A DNA stretch of 57,150 bases, taken from Clostridium sp. ZS2-4 (GTDB lineage: Bacteria; Bacillota; Clostridia; Clostridiales; Clostridiaceae). How positions within the stretch are numbered: the first letter of the stretch is position 1; each line of letters begins with the position of its first letter. The translations under genes and the position numbers were made by a program. The DNA is taken from the NCBI RefSeq assembly GCF_026719745.1, contig NZ_JAPPRQ010000132.1, positions 1 to 57,150 of the forward strand, in the 5' to 3' direction. The notes under the pieces are model-generated. The model was not told where the DNA came from and searched no databases. It was given only the letters and a program-made list of their open reading frames with translations. This document shows, in pieces, positions 25,316 to 35,174 of this stretch.

Positions 25316-28300
25316 ATGAACATACCACAAGAATTTAATGGAGAGATTTTTGACAAACTAATTTGTTCAAATAAAACAGTAGAGATACATACATTTCTTC
25401 AAATAGCACTTAATCTAAGTCAAGTTATCGGGGAATTTCACAAAAACGATATTATTTATAAATATATAAATCCATATAATATTTTAATTGATATAAAAAC
25501 AAAAGAAGTAAAGCTTATAGAACCTAAAGATAGGTTATTAAATATATCAGAAAATCTTCACTATATGTCTCCTGAACAAACTGGAAGAATGGCTAGAAAA
25601 ATAGATTTCAGAACAGATTTTTATTCTTTAGGAGTAACTTTTTATAAAATGCTTACAGGATTACTTCCTCTTGAAGGTGAAAATGAAATAGAGTTAACAT
25701 ATTCTCATATTGCAAAAGAACCGCTCTATCCACATATGATAAATGACAAAATACCTAAAGTGATTTCTAAAATTGTTATGAAGTTACTGGCAAAGGATCC
25801 AGAGGACAGGTATAAAAATGCTTATGGACTTAAGAATGATTTAGTTAGGTGTATGGTTGAATTGGAGGGAAAGGGGTATATTGAACAATTTAAATTAGGT
25901 GAGAAAGATATTGCCAATAAGCTAAATTTATCAGAAAAACTATATGGAAGAGATAAAGATATACACAGAATAATAGACAAATATCACAGTAGTAAAAATG
26001 GTAATAACGAGGTAGTATTCATATCAGGTGAGGGAGGAATAGGAAAATCCAGCTTAATGAAAGAAATACATAAGCAAATAATAGCTGATGGCGGTATGTT
26101 TGTTTCAGGAAAATGCATACAATATAACAATACTCCGTATTCACCCATAATTCAGGTAACTAATGAGCTTATTAAACATATACTTATGGAGAGTCAAGAA
26201 GAACTTGTGACAATTAAAGAAGAAATCATGAAGACCGTAGGTAATAACGGTCAAATTATAATTGATTTTATTCCTGATATTGAATATATTATTGGAAAAC
26301 AACCTTCAGCAGCTGAAATTGGGGCTGTGGAAGGACAAAATATGTTTAGTATTGTATTTTTAAAGTTTATCAAGATTTTTTTGAATAGAAACTATCCCAT
26401 AGTATTATTTTTAGATGATTTACAGTGGATAGATTCTGCTTCATTAAAAGTTCTTGAAATACTTATAAACGATATAGCTGAAAATCATATTTTTATAATT
26501 GGGTCATATAGAGAAGACGAGATACATAAAAATTACGATTTAGCAAGTTTAATTGAGAACATAAATGATAAAAATATAAGTTTAACTTGTATACATCTAA
26601 AGCCTTTGGGAACAAGAGAAATAAATAGTTTAATTTGTGATACATTACATTGTGATAGAGTTTCTTCTTTTACTTTAGCAAAATTAATTACTCGTAAAAC
26701 AGGTGGAAATGCTTTTTTTGTAAAAATATTTTTAGAATCAATGGTAAATGAGAATATATTAGAATTTAATTATGAAGAAAACTGTTGGAAATGGGATATA
26801 AATAAAATTGAAGAAATAAAGGTGGATGATAATTCCTTAGATTTACTTGTAAAAAAAATAAAGCAGCTTCCACAAAACACAATTGAAGCTTTAAAATTGG
26901 CTGCTTGTGTAGGTATAGAATTTAATTTAAAAATACTGTCAGCTTGTAATGGAAAATTATTATCTCAAAATGTAATGGATATACTTCCGGCAATAAGAAC
27001 AGGTATTATATCTCCAGTTAATAAACACTATAACAGTCTTTCAAAGGATGGCAGTATCAGTTATATAAATAAAGCTACTCATGTATATATATTTTCTCAT
27101 GACCATATTCATGAACAATTTTATTCTATAATTGAAGAGAATCAGAAAAAAAAGTTTCACCTTAATATAGGAAGGGCACTTTTGAAAAATGTTTCTTTTA
27201 GAGAAACGGAAGGTAATATTTTTGATGTTGTTAATCAACTTAATATATCCTATGAATTAATTGAAGATGAAAATGAGATATACAATTTAGTAAAGCTTAA
27301 TTTAGAAGCAGGAAAGAAGGCTAACGCATCCGCAGCTTATAATTTGGCCTTAGAATATTTCAGATTGGGATATAAGATGTTAAAAAAAGATAGTTGGACA
27401 ACTCATTATGAGTTATCTTATGAAATTTATGTAAGTCTTTTTCAATATGAATGTATTAACGGGGACTTTAATCAAGGAGATAAGTTATTTAACATAATTT
27501 TAGAAAATGCAAAAGCAAGACAGGATAAGATTATTGTATATAATCTTAAAATTACTATTTATACATATTTAGGAAAGTTTGAAGAAGCTATTGAAATGGG
27601 AATTAAAGCATTAAGATTATTTAATATTAATATTCCAATGTATTCCAATAAAAAAGATGTATATTATGAGTTATTTAAAATGAAATGGAAGTTAAAAGAA
27701 AAAAAGATAGAACAAATATTAGATAATGAAAAAACAAGAAATCAGGATAAAGAAGATATAAAAAAGATATTAATGAACTTAAGAGGCGCAGCTAGTTATT
27801 TTAATAAAACCTTATTTTGTTTTATAACATTAAAAGAAATGAATTTAGTTTTAAAGTATGGAGCTTCGGAAAATGATATAAATATATATATTGACTATTG
27901 TATGTTCTTAAATATATTTTTTCAAGACTATAAAGGAAGCTATAAATTTGGAAAAGAGATTTTGAATAAAGCGGAAAATTTAAACGAACCTAATACAAGT
28001 AAAGTTTTAAGCAAATTTGGAAATTCAATTGCTTTATGGAATGAAAGTTTTGCTGATGTAATTAAATATTTAAACAGAGCTTATTATTCTTCTTTAAAAT
28101 ATGGTGAAACAATGCAAGCATTTTATTGTGCCAATTCTATAGTTGGTATTTTATTTATGAGAGGATATTCTTTAGATAAGATATATGAAGAATGTGATAG
28201 ATATTTAGAAGTGAGTAAGAAAACTAAGTATAATAAATCAAACTTTGGAATAGTCTTGATAAGGCAGCTTATATGTAATTTAAGAGGAGAAACTAATAGC

Positions 28301-30388
28301 AGATTTAGTTTAAGTAATGATAAATATAATGAGAAGAATGAATTTAAATCTGCAAACAGTGGTTTTGGCACTATGGGATACTATACATATAAGCTATTTA
28401 TAAATTATATATATGGTAATTTAAAAGAGTGTAAAATTTATTTAAAAGAGGTTGAAAAAGAAGGAGAGTTTTATAAGGGAACATTTATACATGCTCTTAG
28501 CCATATTTATAGTTCTCTTGCTATGACAGCAATATATAATAATAGTAGTAAAGGTGAACAAAGATTTTACATTAGAAAATTAAGAAATAATTTAAATATA
28601 ATAAAAAAATGGTCACAGAGTTGTCCGGAAAACTTTTTAAGTTATTATTTATTATTAAAAGGTGAGATGTATCGTATAAAAAAAGATACTGAAAAAGCAG
28701 AAATATTTTACGATAAAGCTTTAAAGTATGCAGTTAAAAATGAATTATTATTAAATATGGCTCTTGCTAGTGAAATTAAGGGGAATTTTTACAAGCAAGT
28801 GCAAGAAGAAAATCTTTGTAACGCTTACATAAATCAAGCATATAAACTATATAAAAAATGGGGAGCAGTTGAAAAAATAAAAGATTTGCAGGAAAAATAT
28901 CCTGAAGTGTTTTTAAGTGATGATAAAATAAATAAAAAAATACTTATGCCAGAACCTAATATAATAAATGATATGGTAGCTTGCACTATAACAGAGGTTG
29001 ATAATGAGAAATTTGATATTACAGCAATAATAAAAGCTTCACAAGCTATTTCTAGAGAAATAGTATTGGAAAAGCTTTTGGAAAAACTGATGAAAATATT
29101 AATTGAGAATGTAGGGGCACAAAGAGGATGTTTAATCTTAAATCAAAATAATAGTTTGATAATTGAAATGGAAGGAAATATAAACGAATTAAATTCTTTG
29201 GTAACAAAGCCTGTAAAATTAGACAAATATCATAATATTGCAAAGTCAGTAGTTAACTATGCTGCAACAACCAAGCAAAATATAGTTTTAAAGGATGCAT
29301 CTAAAGAGAATATGTTTTTACATGATACATATATGCAAAATAATAACATAAAATCTGTTTTATGTTCTCCTATAATAAATAAAGGGAAATTTATGGGAAT
29401 CATATATTTAGAAAATAATTTTGCGGCTGATGTATTTAGTGAACAAAGATTGAACATGGTTAATTTTCTATCTTCACAGGCAGCTATATCCATAGAAAAC
29501 GCTTATATGTACAAGACTATAAAAGAACTTAATGAGCAATTGGAAAAGAAAGTTGAAGAAAGAACAAAATCTTTAAATGAAACCATGAAATATGAAGAAT
29601 TAAGAACGGAATTTTTTGCAAATATTTCACATGAACTTAGAACACCTCTTAATGTAATTTTTGGAGGTCAGCAAATGCTTGAATTATTGATAAAGAACAG
29701 TATGCCAATGAAAGATGGAGATAAGATCGAAAGATATATGGCAACTATGAAGCAAAATTGCTATAGACTTGTTAGACTCATAAATAATTTAATAGATATT
29801 ACAAAAATAGATGCAGGATATTTCCAAGTTAGTTTAAAAAACAGAAATATTGTTGATATTGTTGAAGCTATTACTCTTTCAGTAGCTGAATATATTGAGA
29901 ACAACGGTGTTAATTTGATTTTTGATACTGATGTGGAAGAGAAATTTATTGCTTGTGACCCTGACAAAATTGAAAGAATAATGCTTAATTTGCTTTCTAA
30001 TGCATTGAAATTCACAGAAGTTGGTGGAAATATATGGGTTGATATGTGCGATAAGGGTGACAAAATACTTATATCAGTAAAAGATGATGGAATAGGTATA
30101 CCAGAGGAAAAGCAAAAATCTATCTTTGAGAGATTTGTTCAGGTTGATAAATCCTTATCAAGAAATAGAGAAGGAAGTGGTATAGGTTTATCAATTGTTA
30201 AATCACTTGTTCAGATGCATGGAGGAAATATAGATATTATAAGTAAATGGGGGGAGGGAACCAAATTTATTATTGAACTTCCCAATAAAAGGGTACAAGA
30301 GGATAAAGAAGAATCAATTAGTCACAGTTATTTAGAATCTAATAAAATTGAGAGAATAAAAATAGAATTCTCGGATATATATAATTAG
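25316..30388 (+). CDS. Hybrid pseudokinase / AAA ATPase / GAF / sensor histidine kinase
   Basis: The 1690-residue cytoplasmic signalling protein has the architecture of trifunctional Ser/Thr kinase-ATPase-histidine kinases. Residues 1-190 align with only the kinase C-lobe (SPEQTGRMARKIDFRTDFYS at 85-104). The Gly loop and ATP lysine are absent, the HRD site reads YKYINPYNIL and DFG reads IEP, so it should be a pseudokinase. The ATPase has Walker A GEGGIGKSS (238-246) and Walker B VLFLDD (363-368). Helical repeats fill about 550-1200. A GAF domain lies at about 1240-1400 and a coiled coil follows. The histidine kinase has phospho-His1439 in ISHELRTP and the N, G1 and G2 boxes near 1557, 1590 and 1620. 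There is no TM segment and no response regulator nearby. The ATG follows GGGGAGGGA. Confidence 0.92.
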   Translation: MNIPQEFNGEIFDKLICSNKTVEIHTFLQIALNLSQVIGEFHKNDIIYKYINPYNILIDIKTKEVKLIEPKDRLLNISENLHYMSPEQTGRMARKIDFRTDFYSLGVTFYKMLTGLLPLEGENEIELTYSHIAKEPLYPHMINDKIPKVISKIVMKLLAKDPEDRYKNAYGLKNDLVRCMVELEGKGYIEQFKLGEKDIANKLNLSEKLYGRDKDIHRIIDKYHSSKNGNNEVVFISGEGGIGKSSLMKEIHKQIIADGGMFVSGKCIQYNNTPYSPIIQVTNELIKHILMESQEELVTIKEEIMKTVGNNGQIIIDFIPDIEYIIGKQPSAAEIGAVEGQNMFSIVFLKFIKIFLNRNYPIVLFLDDLQWIDSASLKVLEILINDIAENHIFIIGSYREDEIHKNYDLASLIENINDKNISLTCIHLKPLGTREINSLICDTLHCDRVSSFTLAKLITRKTGGNAFFVKIFLESMVNENILEFNYEENCWKWDINKIEEIKVDDNSLDLLVKKIKQLPQNTIEALKLAACVGIEFNLKILSACNGKLLSQNVMDILPAIRTGIISPVNKHYNSLSKDGSISYINKATHVYIFSHDHIHEQFYSIIEENQKKKFHLNIGRALLKNVSFRETEGNIFDVVNQLNISYELIEDENEIYNLVKLNLEAGKKANASAAYNLALEYFRLGYKMLKKDSWTTHYELSYEIYVSLFQYECINGDFNQGDKLFNIILENAKARQDKIIVYNLKITIYTYLGKFEEAIEMGIKALRLFNINIPMYSNKKDVYYELFKMKWKLKEKKIEQILDNEKTRNQDKEDIKKILMNLRGAASYFNKTLFCFITLKEMNLVLKYGASENDINIYIDYCMFLNIFFQDYKGSYKFGKEILNKAENLNEPNTSKVLSKFGNSIALWNESFADVIKYLNRAYYSSLKYGETMQAFYCANSIVGILFMRGYSLDKIYEECDRYLEVSKKTKYNKSNFGIVLIRQLICNLRGETNSRFSLSNDKYNEKNEFKSANSGFGTMGYYTYKLFINYIYGNLKECKIYLKEVEKEGEFYKGTFIHALSHIYSSLAMTAIYNNSSKGEQRFYIRKLRNNLNIIKKWSQSCPENFLSYYLLLKGEMYRIKKDTEKAEIFYDKALKYAVKNELLLNMALASEIKGNFYKQVQEENLCNAYINQAYKLYKKWGAVEKIKDLQEKYPEVFLSDDKINKKILMPEPNIINDMVACTITEVDNEKFDITAIIKASQAISREIVLEKLLEKLMKILIENVGAQRGCLILNQNNSLIIEMEGNINELNSLVTKPVKLDKYHNIAKSVVNYAATTKQNIVLKDASKENMFLHDTYMQNNNIKSVLCSPIINKGKFMGIIYLENNFAADVFSEQRLNMVNFLSSQAAISIENAYMYKTIKELNEQLEKKVEERTKSLNETMKYEELRTEFFANISHELRTPLNVIFGGQQMLELLIKNSMPMKDGDKIERYMATMKQNCYRLVRLINNLIDITKIDAGYFQVSLKNRNIVDIVEAITLSVAEYIENNGVNLIFDTDVEEKFIACDPDKIERIMLNLLSNALKFTEVGGNIWVDMCDKGDKILISVKDDGIGIPEEKQKSIFERFVQVDKSLSRNREGSGIGLSIVKSLVQMHGGNIDIISKWGEGTKFIIELPNKRVQEDKEESISHSYLESNKIERIKIEFSDIYN

Positions 30389-30407
30389 AGTGTTTCGGAG
30401 GTATATG

Positions 30408-30436
30408 GAATAATGAAGATACGGATATCATAAATT
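30408..30436 (+). promoter_or_regulatory. Possible sigma-E-like promoter of ytrHI
   Basis: GAATAAT (30408-30414) and CATAAATT (30429-30436) are 14 bp apart, close to mother-cell sigma-E promoters of Firmicutes. This fits the sporulation role of the downstream genes but is based on pattern matching only. Confidence 0.45.
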
Positions 30437-30472
30437 ATATGGAAGTAATTTTTCTACGGAAAGGTGATATTA

Positions 30473-30811
30473 ATGTCTAATTTTATTCCCAATGTTATAT
30501 ATAGTTTTTTTATTTCCTTTGGAGTTATAGTTGGAGGAAGTTCTTTTGTTGGAGTTGCTGCTTTAATAAATAATCATCCACCATTTAAGACTATGGTTGA
30601 TCTTGCAGATTCTATAAAAATTTGGGCTGTAGCTACAGCTTTAGGTGGCACCTTTTCTTCTTTTAAATTGATTGAAGAAGGTCTTTTTAGAGGAGAAATG
30701 GTGTCTCTTGGCAAGCAGATAGTATACATATTGGCAGCTCTCATTGGAGCTAATATGGGTGTTAGATTTGTGAAATTAATTCAAAAGTGTGGTCATATAT
30801 GGATTCAATAA
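30473..30811 (+). CDS. ytrH: Sporulation membrane protein YtrH
   Basis: The 112-residue membrane protein matches YtrH: SFFISFGVIVGGSSFVGVA in TM1, then IKIWAVATALGGTFSSF and a C-terminal hydrophobic segment with ALIGANMG. In Bacillus subtilis the ytrHI pair is expressed in the mother cell under sigma-E and is needed for efficient sporulation. The ATG at 30473 follows AAAGGTGA; a GTG at 30464 overlaps that site. It overlaps ytrI by about 13 bp, so the two are translationally coupled. Confidence 0.88.
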   Translation: MSNFIPNVIYSFFISFGVIVGGSSFVGVAALINNHPPFKTMVDLADSIKIWAVATALGGTFSSFKLIEEGLFRGEMVSLGKQIVYILAALIGANMGVRFVKLIQKCGHIWIQ

Positions 30812-31275
30812 ATAGTAAGCAGAAGTATTTTCTATTCTTTATTCTTGGATTATTTATAGGTGGTATGGTTGGTATTATAACTATAAACCTTTTAATAAGC
30901 TATAGAATAGATAACTATATAAAAGAAATTAAACATTTAGATAAAGTAATAGAGGAAAAAGATTTTCGACTTAAAAAGCTTGAAAAAAATATATACGATA
31001 AAAGGCTTCTTGTAAAGAATGTTGAAATTGAACTTGAATATGAGAATGAAAAAGAAAATGACGATATAGTGAAAATCACTCTTGAAAAGCATATTAAAGA
31101 TAAGTTTAAGTGTTTGGTGGGAAAAGAAGTGGAAAATGTAGATGGAGATATTTTGTTGGAAATAATTGATAGAAGGATAATGAAAATTGAAGACAAAGAA
31201 TACCAGCTTAAACTTAAGAGAATTATGATATCACAGGTGGTTAAGCTTTGGATAGAAATTAAAGTTATAAAATAA
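30799..31275 (+). CDS. ytrI: Sporulation membrane protein YtrI
   Basis: The 158-residue protein has one N-terminal TM helix (about residues 9-32, FLFFILGLFIGGMVGIITI), then a coiled coil (RLKKLEKNIYDKRLL) and a soluble domain. Size, topology and position right after ytrH identify it as YtrI. ATG 30799 overlaps the end of ytrH. A GTG at 30787 is also possible, and neither has a good ribosome site, consistent with coupled translation. The stop codon lies in the shared terminator hairpin. Confidence 0.8.
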   Translation: MDSINSKQKYFLFFILGLFIGGMVGIITINLLISYRIDNYIKEIKHLDKVIEEKDFRLKKLEKNIYDKRLLVKNVEIELEYENEKENDDIVKITLEKHIKDKFKCLVGKEVENVDGDILLEIIDRRIMKIEDKEYQLKLKRIMISQVVKLWIEIKVIK

Positions 31276-31301
31276 GAATGTTGCGACGCAACATTCTTAT
31301 T
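31271..31301. terminator. Bidirectional terminator hairpin of the AATGTTG family
   Basis: AATAAGAATGTTGC (31271-31284) pairs perfectly with GCAACATTCTTATT (31288-31301) around GAC. It covers the ytrI stop codon and abuts the stop of the opposing gene. Confidence 0.88.
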
Positions 31302-32615
31302 TTATTCTGTTCCGTATTTATCAATATAGTATTTTTTATTCAGGGCAACTTTATTGAGAATATAAATAAGATTGTCTATTTCTTTTGTTGTGTTGTAAAG
31401 GCCAAAACTTATTCTTACCATTCCAGGTTTTCGAATTCCAGTTTCTATTCGGTGTATTACTTCTTCAGTTGTCATATTAAGAAGCTTTTGGATATAAGGA
31501 TGAGCACAAAAACAACCATTACGAGCTGCAATACCACCTTCATAGGAAAGAATTTTTGCGAGTACTTCATGATATATATCTTTTATATTAAATGAAATAA
31601 CACCTATTCTTTCTTCGAGACTACTTTCATCACAGTATATATTAATGTCAGGAATTTTTCTAAGTTTATCAAGGGCATATTTTGTTAAAGCTTTCTCGTG
31701 ATTTTCAATGTTTTTCATTCCAATTTCTGTGAGGGTTTCAATAGCAATTGCTAAGGCTACTACACCTATTACATTCGGAGAGCCAGCTTCATCTTTTATA
31801 GGAGTTTCAGCCCACTTTATATAATCATGAGTAACAATATCTATAGTTCCTCCACCAGAATAATCAGGAGGTATATTGTTAAAATCATCTTTACTACCTA
31901 TTAAAACTCCCGTCCCAAAAGGAGCATACATTTTATGAGCTGAAAATACAAGATAATCTAGGTGTTCAGGAGAATTGTTAGCTTTCATATCTACAGATAC
32001 ATGAGGTACAAGTTGGGCACCATCTATTAGGATTTTTGCTCCATATTTATGAGCAAGTTCTGCAGCACTGTGTATGTCAGGTGTATATCCTGTCACGTTA
32101 GAGGCACCAGTTATAGTAACAAGCTTAACATTACCAGCATAATATTGCAGTTTTGTTTCTAGATCTTCTAAAGAAAGTTTTCCATAATCGTCTACAGATA
32201 TATAGTCTATATAATATTTTCTCCAAGGCAAATCGTTTGAGTGATGTTCCATATCTGTGGATAAAATAACACTAGAATTATGCTTTTCATAAAGCATATT
32301 TGAAAGTTTATTTATAGCTTCCGTTGTATTTTTCACAAAAATAACTGTATTAGTATTAAAGTCGGCATTGACAAATTTACAAACAATTTTTCGTGTTTCT
32401 TCATATATTTTGCTGGAAATTTGAGATTTATATCCAAAACCTCTATGGATAGAAGAATACCATGGGCTAAAGGACATAATTTTTTTCATAACAGGTATAA
32501 AAGCTGGAGTAGTTGCTGCATTGTCAAAATTGACGGCTTGTACATAGTGACCGGTTGATAGCGGTATTTTAGTATTAACACCAATTATTAATTTTCTATA
32601 ATTATATTTAATCAT
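31302..32615 (-). CDS. Class V aminotransferase (cysteine desulfurase-like)
   Basis: The 437-residue PLP enzyme resembles SufS/CsdA-type cysteine desulfurases. It has VNFDNAATTP near residue 28, STDMEHHSN near 119, the PLP lysine in SAHKMYAPFG near 229 and a reactive-loop cysteine in RNGCFCAHP near 366. It would release sulfur from cysteine, but no Suf or Isc scaffold gene is adjacent, so a selenocysteine lyase or other role remains possible. The ATG follows GTAGGTGA. It is monocistronic. Confidence 0.82.
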   Translation of the reverse strand: MIKYNYRKLIIGVNTKIPLSTGHYVQAVNFDNAATTPAFIPVMKKIMSFSPWYSSIHRGFGYKSQISSKIYEETRKIVCKFVNADFNTNTVIFVKNTTEAINKLSNMLYEKHNSSVILSTDMEHHSNDLPWRKYYIDYISVDDYGKLSLEDLETKLQYYAGNVKLVTITGASNVTGYTPDIHSAAELAHKYGAKILIDGAQLVPHVSVDMKANNSPEHLDYLVFSAHKMYAPFGTGVLIGSKDDFNNIPPDYSGGGTIDIVTHDYIKWAETPIKDEAGSPNVIGVVALAIAIETLTEIGMKNIENHEKALTKYALDKLRKIPDINIYCDESSLEERIGVISFNIKDIYHEVLAKILSYEGGIAARNGCFCAHPYIQKLLNMTTEEVIHRIETGIRKPGMVRISFGLYNTTKEIDNLIYILNKVALNKKYYIDKYGTE

Positions 32616-32767
32616 AATATCACCTACCCAATATTGCTTATAGTATATTCTATTTAATTTTTTTGGAAAGGTGTTATTGCAAGTGAAGATTTAAAAAACT
32701 TTGTATAAGTTTTTGTTTAAAATAAATGTTGATTTTTTACATTCATATAAAATTTTCATAAGTTAAT

Positions 32768-32818
32768 AAAAAGACTATCTGAAAATAGAATTACGTTCTA
32801 TTTTCAGATAGTCTTTTT
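32768..32818 (-). terminator. Terminator of the ClC gene
   Basis: A perfect 23-bp stem (arms 32768-32790 and 32796-32818, starting AAAAAGACTATCTGAAAA, loop TTACG) lies just after the minus-strand clc gene and is flanked by A/T-runs. Confidence 0.9.
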
Positions 32819-32830
32819 ATTAATGTTGTG

Positions 32831-34198
32831 TCAACTATTTTTAATATTTTGTATATTTTCTTTATTTTTTTTAAAAGATAGTTTAAGCAGAGGATTATTT
32901 ATTTTTATTTTCTTCTCCACTTTACATACTTCACAATTTGTATCCATAAATAGTGAAGGTGTTTTACTTCTAATTAATATCTGAGTTGGATAAATACTTT
33001 TATGTCCAACCATTAAATACCCTATTACACATACTAGAGAAGCATACATTCCAACTTGTGAGCCAAATAGTTCCATACATATAACTATACCTGCTATTGG
33101 AGTATTGGCACAGGTTGCCATAAAAGCTATCATGCCTACGGCTGCATAAAAAGTAACGCTGCCATTAATTATGGAAGCCCATAAACTCCCAACAGTTGCC
33201 CCAACATAAAGCATAGGCGTAAGTATTCCGCCACTTCCCCCTGAGCCTAAAGTCAAAGCTGTAGTTGCTGATTTCCACATAAAATCTGTAGCATGTATAC
33301 TATGTCCCATAACAGATTCATGTATTATTTCTTCTCCTATACCTAAATAATTGGTAGTTCCTGTTATGAACACGATTAAAATCACCAATGTACCACCTAG
33401 TAGCCCTTTTATAGGAGGATATACATTGATTTTATTAAATAAGTTTTCTACAAAATTTACAAATCTTATAAATATAGTGGAAAGTATTCCTATTATCAAT
33501 CCAAATAGTATCATTCTGATAATAATTATACTATTACTGAAATTGCTCATATCAATAAAATAAGTAATTAAAGGTTTTGTACCAAAAAATCTTCCTACAG
33601 AAAAACTCACAAAAGCCGATATTAATGATGGAAATAATGATATATAGGAAAATTGTCCTATATACAATACCTCTGAAGCAAATACAGCTGCTCCTACAGG
33701 GGAGCCAAAAACTCCTACAAAGCCTGAAGCCACTCCACATATTGCTACTTTTTTTCTGTCGGTGTCTTTTAATTTAAATAAATCTGATATTTTTGAAGCA
33801 ATGCCTGCACCAATTTGTGTTGATGGGCCTTCTAGTCCAACAGAACCACCACAAACTAATGTTATAAGCGTGGTTAAAAGTTTTACAGGTACTACTTTTA
33901 CGTCCATTTTACCTATATGTCTATTTATTGCTTCTATGGCTTTCTCTGTACCATGTCCTTTGGCATCAGGGGCTAATTTTACTACTATAAAACTACTTAA
34001 GAAAAATCCCATTGGCATTAATAGATAATAATATTTAAATCCATAAGAAAAACTAGTGCTTATATTTACTAGTTTAATAAATATAGCTGTAGCGCCTCCT
34101 ACTATAAGTCCAATGAATACGGATATTATTACCCACTTGATCATACTTGCTAGTAACACATATTCTTCTTCTAAATCTTTTTGAAATATCGTTTTCAT
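32831..34198 (-). CDS. ClC-family chloride channel/transporter
   Basis: The 455-residue membrane protein carries the ClC selectivity signatures: GSVGLEGPS (GxEGP with the gating glutamate) near residue 116, GVFGSPVGAA near 157 and GSGGSGGILTPM near 314. The intact gating glutamate suggests a Cl-/H+ exchanger rather than an open channel. Fluoride-specific CLC-F sites are not evident. About 10 helices are followed by a short Lys-rich cytoplasmic tail without CBS domains. The ATG follows AGGGTGA. It is a single gene. Confidence 0.92.
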   Translation of the reverse strand: MKTIFQKDLEEEYVLLASMIKWVIISVFIGLIVGGATAIFIKLVNISTSFSYGFKYYYLLMPMGFFLSSFIVVKLAPDAKGHGTEKAIEAINRHIGKMDVKVVPVKLLTTLITLVCGGSVGLEGPSTQIGAGIASKISDLFKLKDTDRKKVAICGVASGFVGVFGSPVGAAVFASEVLYIGQFSYISLFPSLISAFVSFSVGRFFGTKPLITYFIDMSNFSNSIIIIRMILFGLIIGILSTIFIRFVNFVENLFNKINVYPPIKGLLGGTLVILIVFITGTTNYLGIGEEIIHESVMGHSIHATDFMWKSATTALTLGSGGSGGILTPMLYVGATVGSLWASIINGSVTFYAAVGMIAFMATCANTPIAGIVICMELFGSQVGMYASLVCVIGYLMVGHKSIYPTQILIRSKTPSLFMDTNCEVCKVEKKIKINNPLLKLSFKKNKENIQNIKNS

Positions 34199-34349
34199 AG
34201 AATCACCCTATACTATATATTATATTACTGAAACTTTGCACATGAAAATGCGACTTAAAGTGTTGACATATGAAGCTTTTGAGTATTTGAATATTGTAAA
34301 GTTCTATCAAAATAAAATGGTGTAATCTATTGTGCTAGGTAAAAGGTTT

Positions 34350-34860
34350 AACAATATTTTTACAATTAAAAAACTCCAACGTATCTGTTGAAACTTGTTA
34401 ATGATGACGGAATTTACCATAAAATAACTCCAATACATATTAAAAACAGAAGACATGTTAATAACTCAAAAATGAGTGATAGTGAAATAATCACAATTAT
34501 TGTAACAGGTGAGTTACTAACTATTGATTGAGAAAATTTTTGGTTCAAGTTTTGCAAAAGAAATTTAATGAACTATTTCTTTTGTTTTGTAGAATGAAGT
34601 TTTGAAACATTTCGGTAAATGATTTTTAAAGCGAAAAGAAGGATAGAAACTTCCTATTCTCAACTAATTGAACAATTGAATATCAATAGGATACTAGCTA
34701 AATAGATATGAGGCATTCAACCTTGTGTAAATATAAAGATTTTAGCACATAGTATTTGTTATTTTATCAATAATGTCTTGGGTGAAAAAGATAAAATAGC
34801 TAGGATCAAAGAATTATATTCTAAATTCATCCTTATTAATTATATATATAGATTTAGGAA
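34350..34860 (+). pseudogene. Decayed IS982-like transposase fragment
   Basis: Two fragments in different frames read like an IS982-family DDE transposase. The N-terminal piece has IKNRRHVNNSKMSDSEIITI and GELLTID, then an in-frame TGA where Ser is expected. The C-terminal piece has KAKRRIETSYSQLIEQLNIN, AHSICYFINNVLGE and IARIKEL. Several stops interrupt both, and the central catalytic portion (over 100 residues) is missing. It cannot be active. Boundaries are approximate. Confidence 0.78.
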
Positions 34861-35101
34861 GGTTATACCTGAATCTAATGGCTTAAAAATCTAGTTCTGG
34901 TAAAAAACCTATCTAACGCAATGAGTTAATGTAATTAATAATAAATAAAAAACATTAAATTTATGAGGATTTACTCATATAAATAACATACCATAAATTA
35001 ATGAAAATGAAAATGATTTTGTGAAATTTTTATTAATTTTTTTAACAATTTAAGATTTAACTATTAGGAAGGAGTAATATTTCTTGAGGGGTTAGAATAA
35101 T

Positions 35102-35153
35102 AAAAATAAATTAGGTATAATACATTTTGGTATATTATACCTAATTTATTTTT
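35102..35153 (-). terminator. Terminator of the superoxide dismutase gene
   Basis: AAAAATAAATTAGGTATAAT (35102-35121) pairs with the complementary arm 35134-35153 about 20 bp after the minus-strand gene. Confidence 0.82.
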
Positions 35154-35174
35154 ATTATTTTCAGCTTATCTTTA

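Larger units (their letters stand above)
34199..35174. other. Long intergenic region with a transposase relic
   Basis: About 975 bp contain no intact gene. The middle (about 34350-34860) holds a decayed IS982-like transposase. I could not find its terminal inverted repeats. The right end carries the terminator of the superoxide dismutase gene. The left 150 bp should include the clc promoter. Confidence 0.7.
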
